From: Sphingomonas bisphenolicum
GTDB taxonomy: Bacteria > Pseudomonadota > Alphaproteobacteria > Sphingomonadales > Sphingomonadaceae
Assembly (NCBI RefSeq): GCF_024349785.1
Contig: NZ_AP018818.1
Coordinates: 558,001 to 622,000 of the forward strand
DNA: 64,000 nucleotides
Direction of reading: 5' to 3'
Part shown: in pieces, positions 36,099-45,340 of the stretch
Position numbering within the stretch: position 1 is the first letter of the stretch
How the letters are laid out: every line of letters starts with the position of its first letter
Program-made: the position numbers and the translations under genes
The notes under the pieces: generated by a model
What the model saw: the letters and a program-made list of their open reading frames with translations, nothing else
What the model was told of the DNA's origin: nothing
The model's database searches: none

Positions 36099-37724
36099 TC
36101 AATCAATAGCCGGTCGGAGCGGCGGCTTGCCCAATATCATGTCGGCGGCCTTTTCACCGATCATGATCGCCGGCGCGTTCGTGTTACCGCCCGGAATTGC
36201 GGGCATGATCGATGCGTCGGCAATGCGCAGGCCGGCTATGCCGCGAACACGCAGCTGGCTGTCGACGACCGACATCTCGTCATTGCCCATCCGGCAGCTC
36301 CCGACGGGATGCCGCACCGTGTACAGCGCCCGGCGCAGATATGCCGTCAATTCCTCATCGCTTTGCGCGTCCAAACCGGGAGAGACTTCCTGTTTGATAA
36401 GGCTGCTGAGCGGCTCGGCGTGATAAATCTTGCGAACCTGCCTCAGGGCGCGAATGAACGTATCGAGATCACGTTGATCCGAGAGCAGATTGAGCTGAAT
36501 CTTCGGCGCCTCCGCTGGGTCTGAAGACCCGAGCTTAAGCGTACCGCGGCTGTAGGGGCGCAGGAGCACGATCCCTGCTTCAATGCGATGCTCCTGGCGA
36601 CGGCTAATACCGGGAACATAAATCTGCGCGTCGCGGCGCAGTGGATTGAAGAAGACCTGGACGTCGGGTCGGTCCAACGATGGCTGGGTCTTGATGAGAC
36701 CTTGTCCGCTGAGGGGCTGGGTAGCGAATGGTCCTTTGCCCAGAAGCGCCCATTGCAGGAAGTTCATTGCCACTTTGTCGATCCGCAACTGCCCAAGCGG
36801 AGTGATCGGCTCCTTGGTGAGATTTTCCATCATGGTCGCCGCGTGATCGGCTATGTTAGTGCCGACGCCAGGCAGATTGAGGATGGGCGCAATCCCAAGG
36901 GGCGCGAGCTCGTCTGCATTGCCGATACCCGAAAGCAGCAGCAAACGAGGAGTATTGTAGACGCCTGCCGAGAGAATGATCTCTTTGCGTGCCCTCACCT
37001 GCCGGAGCTTGCCGCGCTGCATGAACTCTATGCCAACGGCCTTCCCGTTTTCGACAAGGATACGCGTCGCCTTGGCGTGCAGTTCCACCTTGAGGTTCGG
37101 TCGACGCATCGCAGGCCGCAAATAGGTCCGCGCGGTGCTCGATCGCCGACCGCGTTGATCGACCGTGATGTCGGAACTCGGCGAAATGCCTTCGAACGGC
37201 TCTGCGTCGAGGTCATTGACGATGGGGTAGCCAAGGCTTCGTGCGGCCTCCACCAACGGCTCTGAAAGCATTCCGCGCGGGGCGACCCGAGTCGTCTTCA
37301 AAGGCCCGTTCACGCCATGATAGCGGCTGCCTGGCCGCCAGCTGCCTTCCGCGCGCTTGAAATAGGGCAACACCTCTTCATAGGACCAGCCTTCGCACCC
37401 CATCTGACGCCATTCGTCATAATCGATGGGATTGCCGCGCGAATAGACCTTGCCGTTGATCGAGGACGAACCGCCCAGCAAATGCCCCTGCGGCAGGTCA
37501 ATGCTCCGGTTGTCGAGATGCGGCTCGGGCTGCGACTTGAAACCCCAGTTCAGATTGGCGGGCCGGTTCCGGTAGAAGCCGATCCCCATATGGAACACGA
37601 AATTCCAGTCCGATCCTCCGGCTTCCAGGACGAGAACCGAATTTGCGGGGTCTTCCGAAAGCCTAGACGCGACGACACCGCCGCCCGAGCCGGACCCCAC
37701 CACGATATAGTCAAAGTCAGTCAT
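36099..37724 (-). CDS. GMC-family FAD alcohol dehydrogenase (choline dehydrogenase-like)
   Basis: A 541-residue protein. FDYIVVGSGSGGGVVASRLS is the FAD motif, LLGGSSSINGKVYSRGNPID the first GMC signature, SAGVYNTPRLLLLSGIG the second, and VRHPVGSCRMG with IADASIMPAIPGGNTNAPAI the catalytic His region and C-terminal FAD contact. It oxidises a primary or secondary alcohol to the carbonyl with a membrane or soluble acceptor. The ATG at 37724 (after GAGAAG) was preferred over one six codons upstream. It is 57 bp downstream of the medium-chain reductase on the same strand, perhaps in one operon. Confidence 0.92.
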   Translation of the reverse strand: MTDFDYIVVGSGSGGGVVASRLSEDPANSVLVLEAGGSDWNFVFHMGIGFYRNRPANLNWGFKSQPEPHLDNRSIDLPQGHLLGGSSSINGKVYSRGNPIDYDEWRQMGCEGWSYEEVLPYFKRAEGSWRPGSRYHGVNGPLKTTRVAPRGMLSEPLVEAARSLGYPIVNDLDAEPFEGISPSSDITVDQRGRRSSTARTYLRPAMRRPNLKVELHAKATRILVENGKAVGIEFMQRGKLRQVRARKEIILSAGVYNTPRLLLLSGIGNADELAPLGIAPILNLPGVGTNIADHAATMMENLTKEPITPLGQLRIDKVAMNFLQWALLGKGPFATQPLSGQGLIKTQPSLDRPDVQVFFNPLRRDAQIYVPGISRRQEHRIEAGIVLLRPYSRGTLKLGSSDPAEAPKIQLNLLSDQRDLDTFIRALRQVRKIYHAEPLSSLIKQEVSPGLDAQSDEELTAYLRRALYTVRHPVGSCRMGNDEMSVVDSQLRVRGIAGLRIADASIMPAIPGGNTNAPAIMIGEKAADMILGKPPLRPAID

Positions 37725-37781
37725 TGCTTCTCGTCCATTCATTCTGCCCGCTTGCAGGAAGCGGTATGGGGGCGTTCGATC

Positions 37782-38786
37782 TCAAAGGCGCGCCATCAGC
37801 TTGCCGGCATTCTTGCCGCTCAGCAGCAGATTGAGCGCCTGGGGTATGTCCGCAAATGGAACGACATGCGTCTGGACCTTCAGACTTTTCTGACGATAAA
37901 GGTCAAGCAGCCGCGCATCGAGGTCAGCCCCCTGCCCGTCAAAATCACCGGCCACATAGCCAAGCATGCTCGCTTCACGGAAAATGAGCATCGGCAGGTT
38001 TCGGATGCCGCGCTCCTGCTGACCGCCGCTCGCGTCATATTGCGAGATCGCTCCGCACATGACGATACGGCACCGATGCGCCATGTGAAGGAGCGCCGCA
38101 TCCAGCGTCAGCCCGCCCACATTGTCGAAGAAGAGGTCGATACCCTCGGGAAAATGCCGGCCGAGCGCTTCGTCCAGATCTTCTTCCTTATAGTCGATGG
38201 CGCCATCCAGCCCGAGATCCTCGACAAGGTAACGGCATTTGGCCGCCCCCCCGGCAATGCCGATCGTGCGGCAGCCCATATTCTTGGCAAGCTGCGCTGC
38301 GATCGCGCCCGTGGCGCCTGCCGCCGCCGACACCAGAACCGCATCGCCCGGCTGGGCCTTCCCCACGGCGAGCAGTCCCCCCGCCGCTGCGCGACCCACA
38401 TGCGAGAGGATCGTCATCTGTTCAGGATAAGGCATTTCCGCCTCGGCAAGCGCCGGACGGATATATCGGGCGTCGACCGCGCAATAGCGCGCCCACCGCC
38501 ACAAGCCGGTGATCACCTGCCCCGGTTCATAGCCGTCGGCTCGAGAGCGGCGGACGACGCCGATCCCGTTGCCGAGCATCAAATCCCCCTCGCGGACAGG
38601 CATATATTGGAGCGCCGGGTCGAGCTTGGCCCAATTGAGATGCGTGGGATCGAGCGAGAGCAGCAACGATTCGACCAGCACCTCGCCCGGCCCGATGTCG
38701 ACTTCCCCCTGATCGACCAGAGCGAAACAGGATGGATCGTAGGCACCTAACGTCGATCGCGAGATGGTCCACCCAGGATTGATCAT
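37782..38786 (-). CDS. NADP-dependent medium-chain reductase (alkenal/one oxidoreductase type)
   Basis: A 334-residue zinc-free MDR protein. The start MINPGWTISRSTLGAYDPSC and VLVESLLLSLDPTHLNWAK match the leukotriene B4/CurA subfamily; the NADP region is VLVSAAAGATGAIAAQLAKN with GIAGGAAKCRYLVEDLG; FDNVGGLTLDAALLHM and GKNAGKLMARL are also typical. Such enzymes reduce the C=C bond of enones or enals. GGGAGC precedes the ATG at 38786; longer starts are less likely. Neighbours suggest reduction of an unsaturated ketone intermediate (inference). Confidence 0.88.
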   Translation of the reverse strand: MINPGWTISRSTLGAYDPSCFALVDQGEVDIGPGEVLVESLLLSLDPTHLNWAKLDPALQYMPVREGDLMLGNGIGVVRRSRADGYEPGQVITGLWRWARYCAVDARYIRPALAEAEMPYPEQMTILSHVGRAAAGGLLAVGKAQPGDAVLVSAAAGATGAIAAQLAKNMGCRTIGIAGGAAKCRYLVEDLGLDGAIDYKEEDLDEALGRHFPEGIDLFFDNVGGLTLDAALLHMAHRCRIVMCGAISQYDASGGQQERGIRNLPMLIFREASMLGYVAGDFDGQGADLDARLLDLYRQKSLKVQTHVVPFADIPQALNLLLSGKNAGKLMARL

Positions 38787-38998
38787 ATCGTCCGCTCCCT
38801 GGCCTGTCGGCCAATGTTGTTGATTGCCCATGCGTTTGTCGACAAGGCCTGGACAAAGCGTCATCATTCCCTCCCTTTTTCGTCAACCGACTTTTGGAGA
38901 GCCGCGTTGATCTGAACTCAAGCGAGCGGCCCAAAGCTCGCTCGCGCGATCGATCCGGCACGCTATCCTTGCGCGACAGGCAATAAGGAGCGGAGCTA

Positions 38999-39832
38999 AT
39001 GGGCACAGAATTACTGGGCGCAGAATTACTGGGCAAAGTCGCGGTCGTCACGGGAGGTTCGTCCGGCATCGGACTGGGAATCGCGCATCGGCTCGCGGCG
39101 CGCGGTTGCCATGTCGTGCTCATCGGCCGCAATCAGAAGGCTCTGGACGACGCGGCGGCCGAGATGAACGGCACGGCATTTCGAACCGACGTGACCGATG
39201 CCGACGGGCTCCGCGAGGTTGCGGAAGCGATCAAAGCGCGCTTTGGACGCCTCGACATCCTCATCAACAATGCCGGCATCGGTCCTGTGGCGCGCATGGC
39301 GGACATGACGAGGGCCGACTGGGCGTGGATCATCGATACGAATCTCTGGAGCGTGATCAACGGCCTGGACGCGTTCCTGCCGTTGCTCTGGGCAAACCCC
39401 GAACCGAGCTACATCCTCAACACATCCTCGATCAGCGGCATGTTCACTGGACCGACTATCGGCGGCTATGCGGCAACCAAATATGCCGTGGTCGCCATGT
39501 CCGAGACGCTGGCAGCGGAGATGGCGCAGGCGGGCGGCAAGACGAGCGTCAGCGTCTTCCTGCCGGGTCCGGTACGATCCAATATCCACGAGAGCGATCG
39601 GAACAGGCCCCAGGACCTGGACGGCCAGCTCAAGAGCATGCGGCTCGAAGACGCCGAAGGTTTTGAGAATGTCACGATCCCGTGGATGGACGCCGACGAT
39701 GCCGGCGAGATCGCGGTCAGCGCGATGCTGGCCGGCACGCTCTACATCTGGACACATCCGGAAGGCACTGCCCCTATTTCGGCCCGTTTCCGGGCCATCG
39801 AACAATCGATAAAGGACAGCAAAGCCGGTTGA
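38999..39832 (+). CDS. Short-chain dehydrogenase/reductase
   Basis: A 277-residue SDR. KVAVVTGGSSGIGLGIAHRL is the cofactor motif; LDILINNAGIGPVARMADMT, YILNTSSISGMFTGPTIGGY and the active site YAATKYAVVAM follow; the C-terminus is LAGTLYIWTHPEGTAPISAR. It is the intact paralogue of the frameshifted gene at 29914. A 15-bp near-tandem duplication at 39006-39034 gives the N-terminus ELLGAELLG. AAGGAG precedes the ATG. It is divergent from the medium-chain reductase, and both may share control in the 212-bp gap. Confidence 0.92.
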   Translation: MGTELLGAELLGKVAVVTGGSSGIGLGIAHRLAARGCHVVLIGRNQKALDDAAAEMNGTAFRTDVTDADGLREVAEAIKARFGRLDILINNAGIGPVARMADMTRADWAWIIDTNLWSVINGLDAFLPLLWANPEPSYILNTSSISGMFTGPTIGGYAATKYAVVAMSETLAAEMAQAGGKTSVSVFLPGPVRSNIHESDRNRPQDLDGQLKSMRLEDAEGFENVTIPWMDADDAGEIAVSAMLAGTLYIWTHPEGTAPISARFRAIEQSIKDSKAG

Positions 39833-39843
39833 GATCGGTGGGA

Positions 39844-39876
39844 TGGTCCAGCGGCATACCGAAAGCCGCCGGACCA
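39844..39876. terminator. Hairpin between convergent SDR and MBL-fold genes
   Basis: A 12-bp stem with one mismatch (TGGTCCAGCGGC at 39844-39855 with 39865-39876) and a 9-nt loop, between gene ends at 39832 and 39888. There is no T tract, so efficiency is uncertain. Confidence 0.5.
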
Positions 39877-39887
39877 ACCTTGGCAGC

Positions 39888-40670
39888 TCAGCCGATCGGG
39901 ACGGACTTGGGAATAGTGGCCCAGAAGTCCGGGTCGTGGCTCGGGAATACCCGCGCGCCCTTGCGCTCAAGCGACGAGAGCATCTTGAGCGAATCCATGA
40001 ACTGATCGGCATTATGGCAATGGCCCGGCAGACGGAACTCATCGAGCGAGCGTTTGAGGCTACAGCAATCCCCCGTTAGTACAATGTCGCCGCCATCGGT
40101 CTTGATCTTCGCGGACTGATGACCGGGCGTATGGCCGAGCGTCGGGAAAATGACGATCGTGCCGTCCCCGAACAGGTCATGTTCTCCCCGGATCTTCAGG
40201 TAAGGCTGGCCGAGGTCATATTCGCTGATTTCGTAGATCGGATCTTCCGCGACATTGTGGAAAGCGTGATCATATTCGCTTTCCTGAACGACGATGGTCG
40301 CATTGGGGAAATAGGCATTACCACCCGCATGATCGGTGTGAAGGTGCGAAACGATGATCCATCTGACTTCACCCGGATCAACGCCGATCGCCTTCAGTCT
40401 CTCGTCGATCGTGTCCCCCTGCTCCAGATCGATGAAGCTCTCAGGCTGGGTTCCTTTGGGCCGAATAAACCGCGATCCAAGCCCCGTATCGAACAGCACG
40501 AGTCCCTTGGGATGGTCGATCAGAAATGCGGTGACCGGCGCCCGTATCTCGCCGGGTTCCCCATCAAGAAAAAAGGCGACCGGCATATTCACATGGCCAA
40601 CCGTAAAGCCGAACAGGCGGACGCCGTCGCCCGGCTTGCGCGGCGCAGTCGGTATTTCAACGGCGCTCAT
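39888..40670 (-). CDS. Metallo-beta-lactamase-fold hydrolase (AHL-lactonase-like)
   Basis: A 260-residue protein. The zinc motif is VSHLHTDHAGGNAYF (H109, H111, D113, H114), with FPTLGHTPGHQSAKI (His), VLTGDCCSLKRSLDE (Asp) and FPSHDPDFW (His) completing a two-metal site. The layout resembles N-acyl homoserine lactonases of the AttM/AiiA type, which open lactone rings. In this catabolic context lactone or ester hydrolysis of a pathway intermediate is as likely as quorum quenching. GGAGAG precedes the ATG. It is 68 bp downstream of the next SDR on the same strand. Confidence 0.88.
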   Translation of the reverse strand: MSAVEIPTAPRKPGDGVRLFGFTVGHVNMPVAFFLDGEPGEIRAPVTAFLIDHPKGLVLFDTGLGSRFIRPKGTQPESFIDLEQGDTIDERLKAIGVDPGEVRWIIVSHLHTDHAGGNAYFPNATIVVQESEYDHAFHNVAEDPIYEISEYDLGQPYLKIRGEHDLFGDGTIVIFPTLGHTPGHQSAKIKTDGGDIVLTGDCCSLKRSLDEFRLPGHCHNADQFMDSLKMLSSLERKGARVFPSHDPDFWATIPKSVPIG

Positions 40671-40738
40671 TTGCTCTCTCCAATATGTTTTTCATCAGCT
40701 GATCACTCCGAGGATCAAGCTATCTGGACAACTGCGAG

Positions 40739-41689
40739 TCAAAGGTTCGCCAACGCATTCAGCACATCGGCCGAAGGCATATCAGCCTCAAAACGGCCGC
40801 CAGGGAACAACGTCCAGCGGTGATCCTGCCTGGGCAGTTCAGCACTGGCCTTCTCAAGAGCATCGACCGTCCACTTCTGACCGCCATTGCTGGCGTGATG
40901 GGCAGCGCTCCATTCGTTGAACAGGTAGAGATCGTCGCCCCATGTGCCAAATACCCTGCCCGTGAACGGGCAGTTGGGGCTCGCGAGGAACAGCACCACC
41001 TGCGACACATGCTCGGGGGAGTTGGGGTCGAACCCTTCGCGCGGTGCCATCATCTCGATCATTTCGGGCGGCGCCCCTTCCAGCATGCGGGTGCGCGCCA
41101 TGGGCGCGATGGCATTCGCCCTGACGCCCAGCGGCGCCAGTTCCAGGGCTGCGGAAATGGTGAGAGCCGCGACGGCTGCCTTGGTCGCGCTGTAGATATT
41201 GATCGGAGGCATCGGATGCAGGCCGGCAGGAGACGCAGTGTTGATGATGGCGCGACCCTTCTTGGGTCCAGTCTTGCGCCAATGTGCGGCTGCCGCGTTC
41301 ATCGTCGCCGTTACGCCCTTGAAATTGACGGCCGCGGAAAGATCCCAATCCTGTTCGGACATCTCGCCGAAGACTGAAATGCGGCTGATGCCGGCATTAT
41401 TGACGAGGATGTCAATGTCACCAAAAGCAGCGATCGCGCCATCGACCATCGCATGCGCACCCGCCCAGTCGGCGACGCTGCGCGTGTCGGCAATAGCTAT
41501 TCCTCCCAATTCCTCGATCTCGGCTACCACGGACTGGGCCGGTCCTGCATCTCCACCCTCGCCCGTATTGGACCCACCCAGGTCGTTCACCACGACCTTC
41601 GCGCCTGCGGCTGCCAGCGCAAGGGCGTGCTCGCGACCAAGCCCCCGGCCACCACCAGTCACCAAGGCGACCTTGCCAGCAATCGACAT
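40739..41689 (-). CDS. SDR of the peroxisomal-type 3-hydroxyacyl-CoA dehydrogenase group
   Basis: A 316-residue protein. KVALVTGGGRGLGREHALAL and VVVNDLGGSNTGEGGDAGPA are typical of multifunctional-enzyme-2-like dehydrogenases, which act on acyl-CoA substrates. IDILVNNAGISRISVFGEMS, AIINTASPAGLHPMPPINIY and the active site YSATKAAVAAL follow. An added C-terminal part of about 60 residues (VFGTWGDDLYLFNEWSAAHH) is seen in relatives. The ATG at 41689 has AGGAG at 8-nt spacing; Met at 41695 is too close to it. It may oxidise a 3-hydroxyacyl-CoA. Confidence 0.9.
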   Translation of the reverse strand: MSIAGKVALVTGGGRGLGREHALALAAAGAKVVVNDLGGSNTGEGGDAGPAQSVVAEIEELGGIAIADTRSVADWAGAHAMVDGAIAAFGDIDILVNNAGISRISVFGEMSEQDWDLSAAVNFKGVTATMNAAAAHWRKTGPKKGRAIINTASPAGLHPMPPINIYSATKAAVAALTISAALELAPLGVRANAIAPMARTRMLEGAPPEMIEMMAPREGFDPNSPEHVSQVVLFLASPNCPFTGRVFGTWGDDLYLFNEWSAAHHASNGGQKWTVDALEKASAELPRQDHRWTLFPGGRFEADMPSADVLNALANL

Positions 41690-41818
41690 CGACATCTCTC
41701 CTTCGAACAACAGGCATGCGCGCCATAGGCACGCACATCCAATCTAAACTTACAGCGTTGTTCTGTGCAGTCAGGCTGTCAATTCAAGCGAGATTTTTGC
41801 TTGGGAGTTGACCTGAGG

Positions 41819-42775
41819 TCACGCGACGGCAGGAATGCCCCATTCGGCGCGCCGACGAGCGATTTCCTCTTTCAATGCATCCATGCGTAGATGGGTCTTT
41901 CTAGCCTCTTCCAGCATCCAGTCGCGAAATGGCTTGAAGCTGGGATTGCGTGGGGTTCTGTCCGGCCAGATGAGGTTGTAGCTGCAATCATCCGGCGTGG
42001 AGATCGGGAACGGCATTACCAGTGTGCCAGCTTCCAGGTCGTCGAGGATCAGCGGCAACTGTGCCATTGCGATTCCAACGCCATCCGTTGCCGCCTGATA
42101 GGCGAGGCTGGAGCTCTCGAATTGCATAATGCTGGCGCCAACAAGATCCGGCATGCCAGCCTCCCTGAGCCAGCGAGCCCAGTTTGATGGACGCGCGGTC
42201 GAATGGAGCAAAGTATGGCGCGCCAGATCGATAATCTGATTTAGTGGAATGCCTTGCCGCAACAATTTCGGGCTGCAAACTGGAACAAGATCGGCTTCGA
42301 AAAGATGACGCACGACCGATTGCGGAGTATCCTCGTGCCCAAGCTTTATCGTTGCGTCGAGATCATCGCGCTGAAAATCGACAGCCGTCAGGTTCATCGT
42401 GAGCTGTAAATTGTTCCCTGGATGCTGGGAATAGAAAGAGTGCATGCGCGGCATGAGCCAGCGAAGCGTGAAGGTCGATGAAGTCGACACCCGCAACGGC
42501 GCACCCTCGGGTACTGCCATGAGTTGCTCGGTTGCCGACTTGATAAGAGCGAAAGCGTCGGTGATTTTCACAAGATATTCCGTGCCCTCCTGGGTCAGGC
42601 TGACTTCCCGGTTCGCGCGATGGAAAAGCTGAAGCGAGAGAAAATCCTCAAGCACCCTGATCTGCCGGCTAACCGCGCCTGGGGTAACGCCAAGCTCGGT
42701 GGCCGCGAGCGTGAAACTGAGCTTTCGCCCGGCGCACTCGAAGGCACGTAGCGCCGTAAGGGGCGGTATCCGCAT
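41819..42775 (-). CDS. LysR-family regulator, GcvA-like
   Basis: A 318-residue protein. The N-terminal helix-turn-helix is LTALRAFECAGRKLSFTLAA, TELGVTPGAVSRQIRVLEDF, the GcvA/AmpR-like branch; the effector-binding domain covers residues 90-300 with LRVSTSSTFTLRWLMPRM. It is divergent from the acyl-CoA dehydrogenase/CoA transferase operon across 202 bp and probably controls it, as LysR proteins usually do. The ATG at 42775 was chosen; longer starts add residues outside the family. Confidence 0.92.
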   Translation of the reverse strand: MRIPPLTALRAFECAGRKLSFTLAATELGVTPGAVSRQIRVLEDFLSLQLFHRANREVSLTQEGTEYLVKITDAFALIKSATEQLMAVPEGAPLRVSTSSTFTLRWLMPRMHSFYSQHPGNNLQLTMNLTAVDFQRDDLDATIKLGHEDTPQSVVRHLFEADLVPVCSPKLLRQGIPLNQIIDLARHTLLHSTARPSNWARWLREAGMPDLVGASIMQFESSSLAYQAATDGVGIAMAQLPLILDDLEAGTLVMPFPISTPDDCSYNLIWPDRTPRNPSFKPFRDWMLEEARKTHLRMDALKEEIARRRAEWGIPAVA

Positions 42776-42977
42776 CCTCTCATCCTTTTTCAACAACCAT
42801 ATTTGAGAGGCGCGCATCCTTTTGGCCGGCGCGCGCGATCTCACTGCCCCAATGGTGCCCGATTTGTGAGTTTAGATCAACCGTGCAGAAACCCTTTCGA
42901 TTGCGGCGTGACAGAAGCGGCTCCTATCAGGGTCGATAGACAGTGCCCGGGGCACATTTGTGAGAGGCGGGAGAGGA

Positions 42978-44186
42978 ATGGACTTCACATTACCCGAAGA
43001 CGCGCGGATGATCGGGGAACTGACAGCGCGCTTCGTTGCGGACGAACTGATCCCGCTGGAGCGGCTGGTAATCGAGCGCGAAGCCAATCGCGGCATGGGT
43101 GGCGATCCACTTATCCCCCCGGAGATTGAGGCGAAGCTGAAGGCGCGCTCAAAGGAACTGGGCCTGTGGGGCATTGATGTTCCCGAGCGGTTCGGCGGCC
43201 ACGGCATGGGCGCGCTGATCAAATGCGTCGTCACCGAGCAGATGTTCTATTCGATCACGCCGTTCATCCTGCCTCCCGACAGCCCCAACCTGCATTTCCT
43301 CCAGGAATCGTGCAAAGGCAACCAGATCGAACGCTACCTGCTCCCTTATGCGTCGGGTGAGAAGAAGTCGTGCTTGGCCCTCACTGAAGCGGGCGCTGGC
43401 GCCGATGCCGGCGGCATCAAGCTCAAGGCGGAGCGGCGCGGCGACAAGTGGGTGCTGAACGGTGAAAAGATGTGGATCAGCGGCGCGCGCACCGCCGACT
43501 TCATGATCGTCATCGCGTCGACGGACCTGAGCAAGGGCACCCGAGGCGGCATGACCGCCTTCCTCATCGATCAGGGCACACCTGGGGTGACGGTGCCGCA
43601 GGAATTCTCGGTAATCGGCGGCAATTTCCACGCCTATTCCGTCAATTTCGATGAGGTTACGGTAGACGATGATCAGGTCCTTGGCGAAGTCGGTCAGGCG
43701 TTCGCCCCCCTACAGAACCGGCTCGGCATCCGTCGAATGGAGTGCGCCTGCTGGTGCCTTGGTTATGCGCAGCGCGCGCTCGACATGATGATCGAGCAGG
43801 CCAAGGCGCGCGTCACCTTCGGCGCGCCGCTGGCAGACCGGCAGACCATACAGTGGTGGATTGCAGACAGCTTCCAGGAGATCGAGATGGTGAAGTTGCT
43901 CACCTACCGGCTCGCCTGGCAACTTGATCAGGAGATCGACGAAGGCAAGCGCGCTGAAATCCGCCGTGGTGCCGCCATGGTCAAGGTCCAGGCCACCGAA
44001 ATGGCGACCCGCGTGATCGACCGGGCCATCCAGATGTTCGGCGGCATGGGGCTCAGCAAGGAGCTTCCGCTCGAGTTCATGGCGCGCGAGGTCCGCGTCC
44101 TGCGCATCGTCGAGGGTCCATCGGAGGTCCATCGGTGGATGATCGCACGCGAACTGCTTCGTGACGGGAGGCCGAGCGAGATATGA
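42978..44186 (+). CDS. Acyl-CoA dehydrogenase
   Basis: A 402-residue flavoenzyme. ALTEAGAGADAGGIKLKAER and KWVLNGEKMWISGARTADFM are the two family signatures; FGAPLADRQTIQWWIADSFQ and IQMFGGMGLSKELPLEFMAR form the C-terminal helical domain, with GPSEVHRWMIARELLRDG at the end. It introduces a double bond into an acyl-CoA, passing electrons to ETF. GAGAGG precedes the ATG at 42978. It overlaps the first CoA transferase gene by ATGA, so the two act in one pathway. Confidence 0.95.
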   Translation: MDFTLPEDARMIGELTARFVADELIPLERLVIEREANRGMGGDPLIPPEIEAKLKARSKELGLWGIDVPERFGGHGMGALIKCVVTEQMFYSITPFILPPDSPNLHFLQESCKGNQIERYLLPYASGEKKSCLALTEAGAGADAGGIKLKAERRGDKWVLNGEKMWISGARTADFMIVIASTDLSKGTRGGMTAFLIDQGTPGVTVPQEFSVIGGNFHAYSVNFDEVTVDDDQVLGEVGQAFAPLQNRLGIRRMECACWCLGYAQRALDMMIEQAKARVTFGAPLADRQTIQWWIADSFQEIEMVKLLTYRLAWQLDQEIDEGKRAEIRRGAAMVKVQATEMATRVIDRAIQMFGGMGLSKELPLEFMAREVRVLRIVEGPSEVHRWMIARELLRDGRPSEI

Positions 44187-45340
44187 GCGGCCGAACCGCC
44201 CTGGAAGGCGTCCGGGTCCTTGAGCTGTCCGGACTATATGGCGCATATTGCGGCAAATTGTTCGCGGACATGGGGGCGAGCGTCACGCTGATGGAGCCAC
44301 TTGCTGGTTCGCCCATGCGTCAGAAGCCACCCTTCGTGGGCGACAGGCCAGGAGAGAATAGCAGTCTGGCTTTCGCCTATTTCGCAGCCAACAAGCAAAG
44401 CGTCTCAGCGGACCTGAAAACCGCTGGCGGGCAGGCCATGTTGTTTCAGACTGCATCGGAGGCGGACTTACTGATCCTTTCCGATCATCCAGACGCAGAA
44501 GTCGTGGACCTGGAAGCGCTGTGCGCTGCCAATCCGCGGTTGGTTTGTACACGGATCACGCCATATGGAAGCAGCGGACCCTATAGCGCCTTCTCAGGTG
44601 ACGATCTCACACTCATGGCAATGGGTGGGCTTCTCACCATGGCCGGCTATCCGGACTGCGCGCCGGTCGTTGCCTATGGGGAGCAGGGTCTGCTTGCGGC
44701 GGATCAGTTTTCGGCCGTCGCATCACTGGCCGCGGTTCTGCGAGCGGAACGAACCGGGCAGGGCGAGCTTATCGACCTTTCGATCCAAGAGGCTATCGTA
44801 ATGGCCCTTGAGAATGCTGCGCAAACCTATCAGCTCGAAGGCAAGGTCCGCAACCGTTCCGCGAGCGCGCGCCGAGCAGGAAGCGGCATATTCCCCTGCA
44901 AGGATGGTCAGATTTACCTTTTGGCCGGAGGCATTGGGGAAACGGCCATGTGGGGCAGTTTCGCCCGCTGGATGGCAGCTGAGAATATCCCTGGCGCTGA
45001 AATTTTCGCTGCACCAGAATGGAACGACACGGCGCTGGGCGCAGAGGAGAAGTTTCAGGCCATCTTCCTGCCCTTTGCGATGGCGCAGACAAAGGATCAG
45101 CTTTATCAGGGCGGAAAGACCTGGGGCGTTCCCATTGCTCCTATGTCAACACCAGTTGATCTGCTGAGCAACCGCCAGCTTCTTCATCGTAAATATTTCG
45201 TCGAACTCCCAGCAGGTGCAACGCTCAGCGGCACTCCGGTCCCTGGCGCTCCCTACAAGCTGAGCGCCACGCCATGGAAACTGCGCACCCCCGCTCCCGC
45301 GCTGGGGAGACTAGATCCCAAGGACGCATGCAATGACTGA
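44183..45340 (+). CDS. CaiB/BaiF (type III) CoA transferase, first of a pair
   Basis: A 385-residue protein. GVRVLELSGLYGAYCGKLFA is the family start; the conserved Asp of GELIDLSIQEAI (D198) fits the catalytic position; CTRITPYGSSGPYS is the strand before it. Type III enzymes move CoA between carboxylic acids through aspartyl-CoA. It overlaps the dehydrogenase by 4 bp and the second transferase by 8 bp. Its shorter length and missing 'GANVIKVE'-like Asp region compared with its neighbour suggest a heteromeric pair, as in BbsE/BbsF. Confidence 0.92.
   Translation: MSGRTALEGVRVLELSGLYGAYCGKLFADMGASVTLMEPLAGSPMRQKPPFVGDRPGENSSLAFAYFAANKQSVSADLKTAGGQAMLFQTASEADLLILSDHPDAEVVDLEALCAANPRLVCTRITPYGSSGPYSAFSGDDLTLMAMGGLLTMAGYPDCAPVVAYGEQGLLAADQFSAVASLAAVLRAERTGQGELIDLSIQEAIVMALENAAQTYQLEGKVRNRSASARRAGSGIFPCKDGQIYLLAGGIGETAMWGSFARWMAAENIPGAEIFAAPEWNDTALGAEEKFQAIFLPFAMAQTKDQLYQGGKTWGVPIAPMSTPVDLLSNRQLLHRKYFVELPAGATLSGTPVPGAPYKLSATPWKLRTPAPALGRLDPKDACND

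Noticed and set aside
39888..40670. Calling the MBL-fold protein a quorum-quenching lactonase
   Set aside because: The HxHxDH motif is shared by many hydrolases and the gene lies in a catabolic cluster without quorum-sensing genes, so the substrate was left open.
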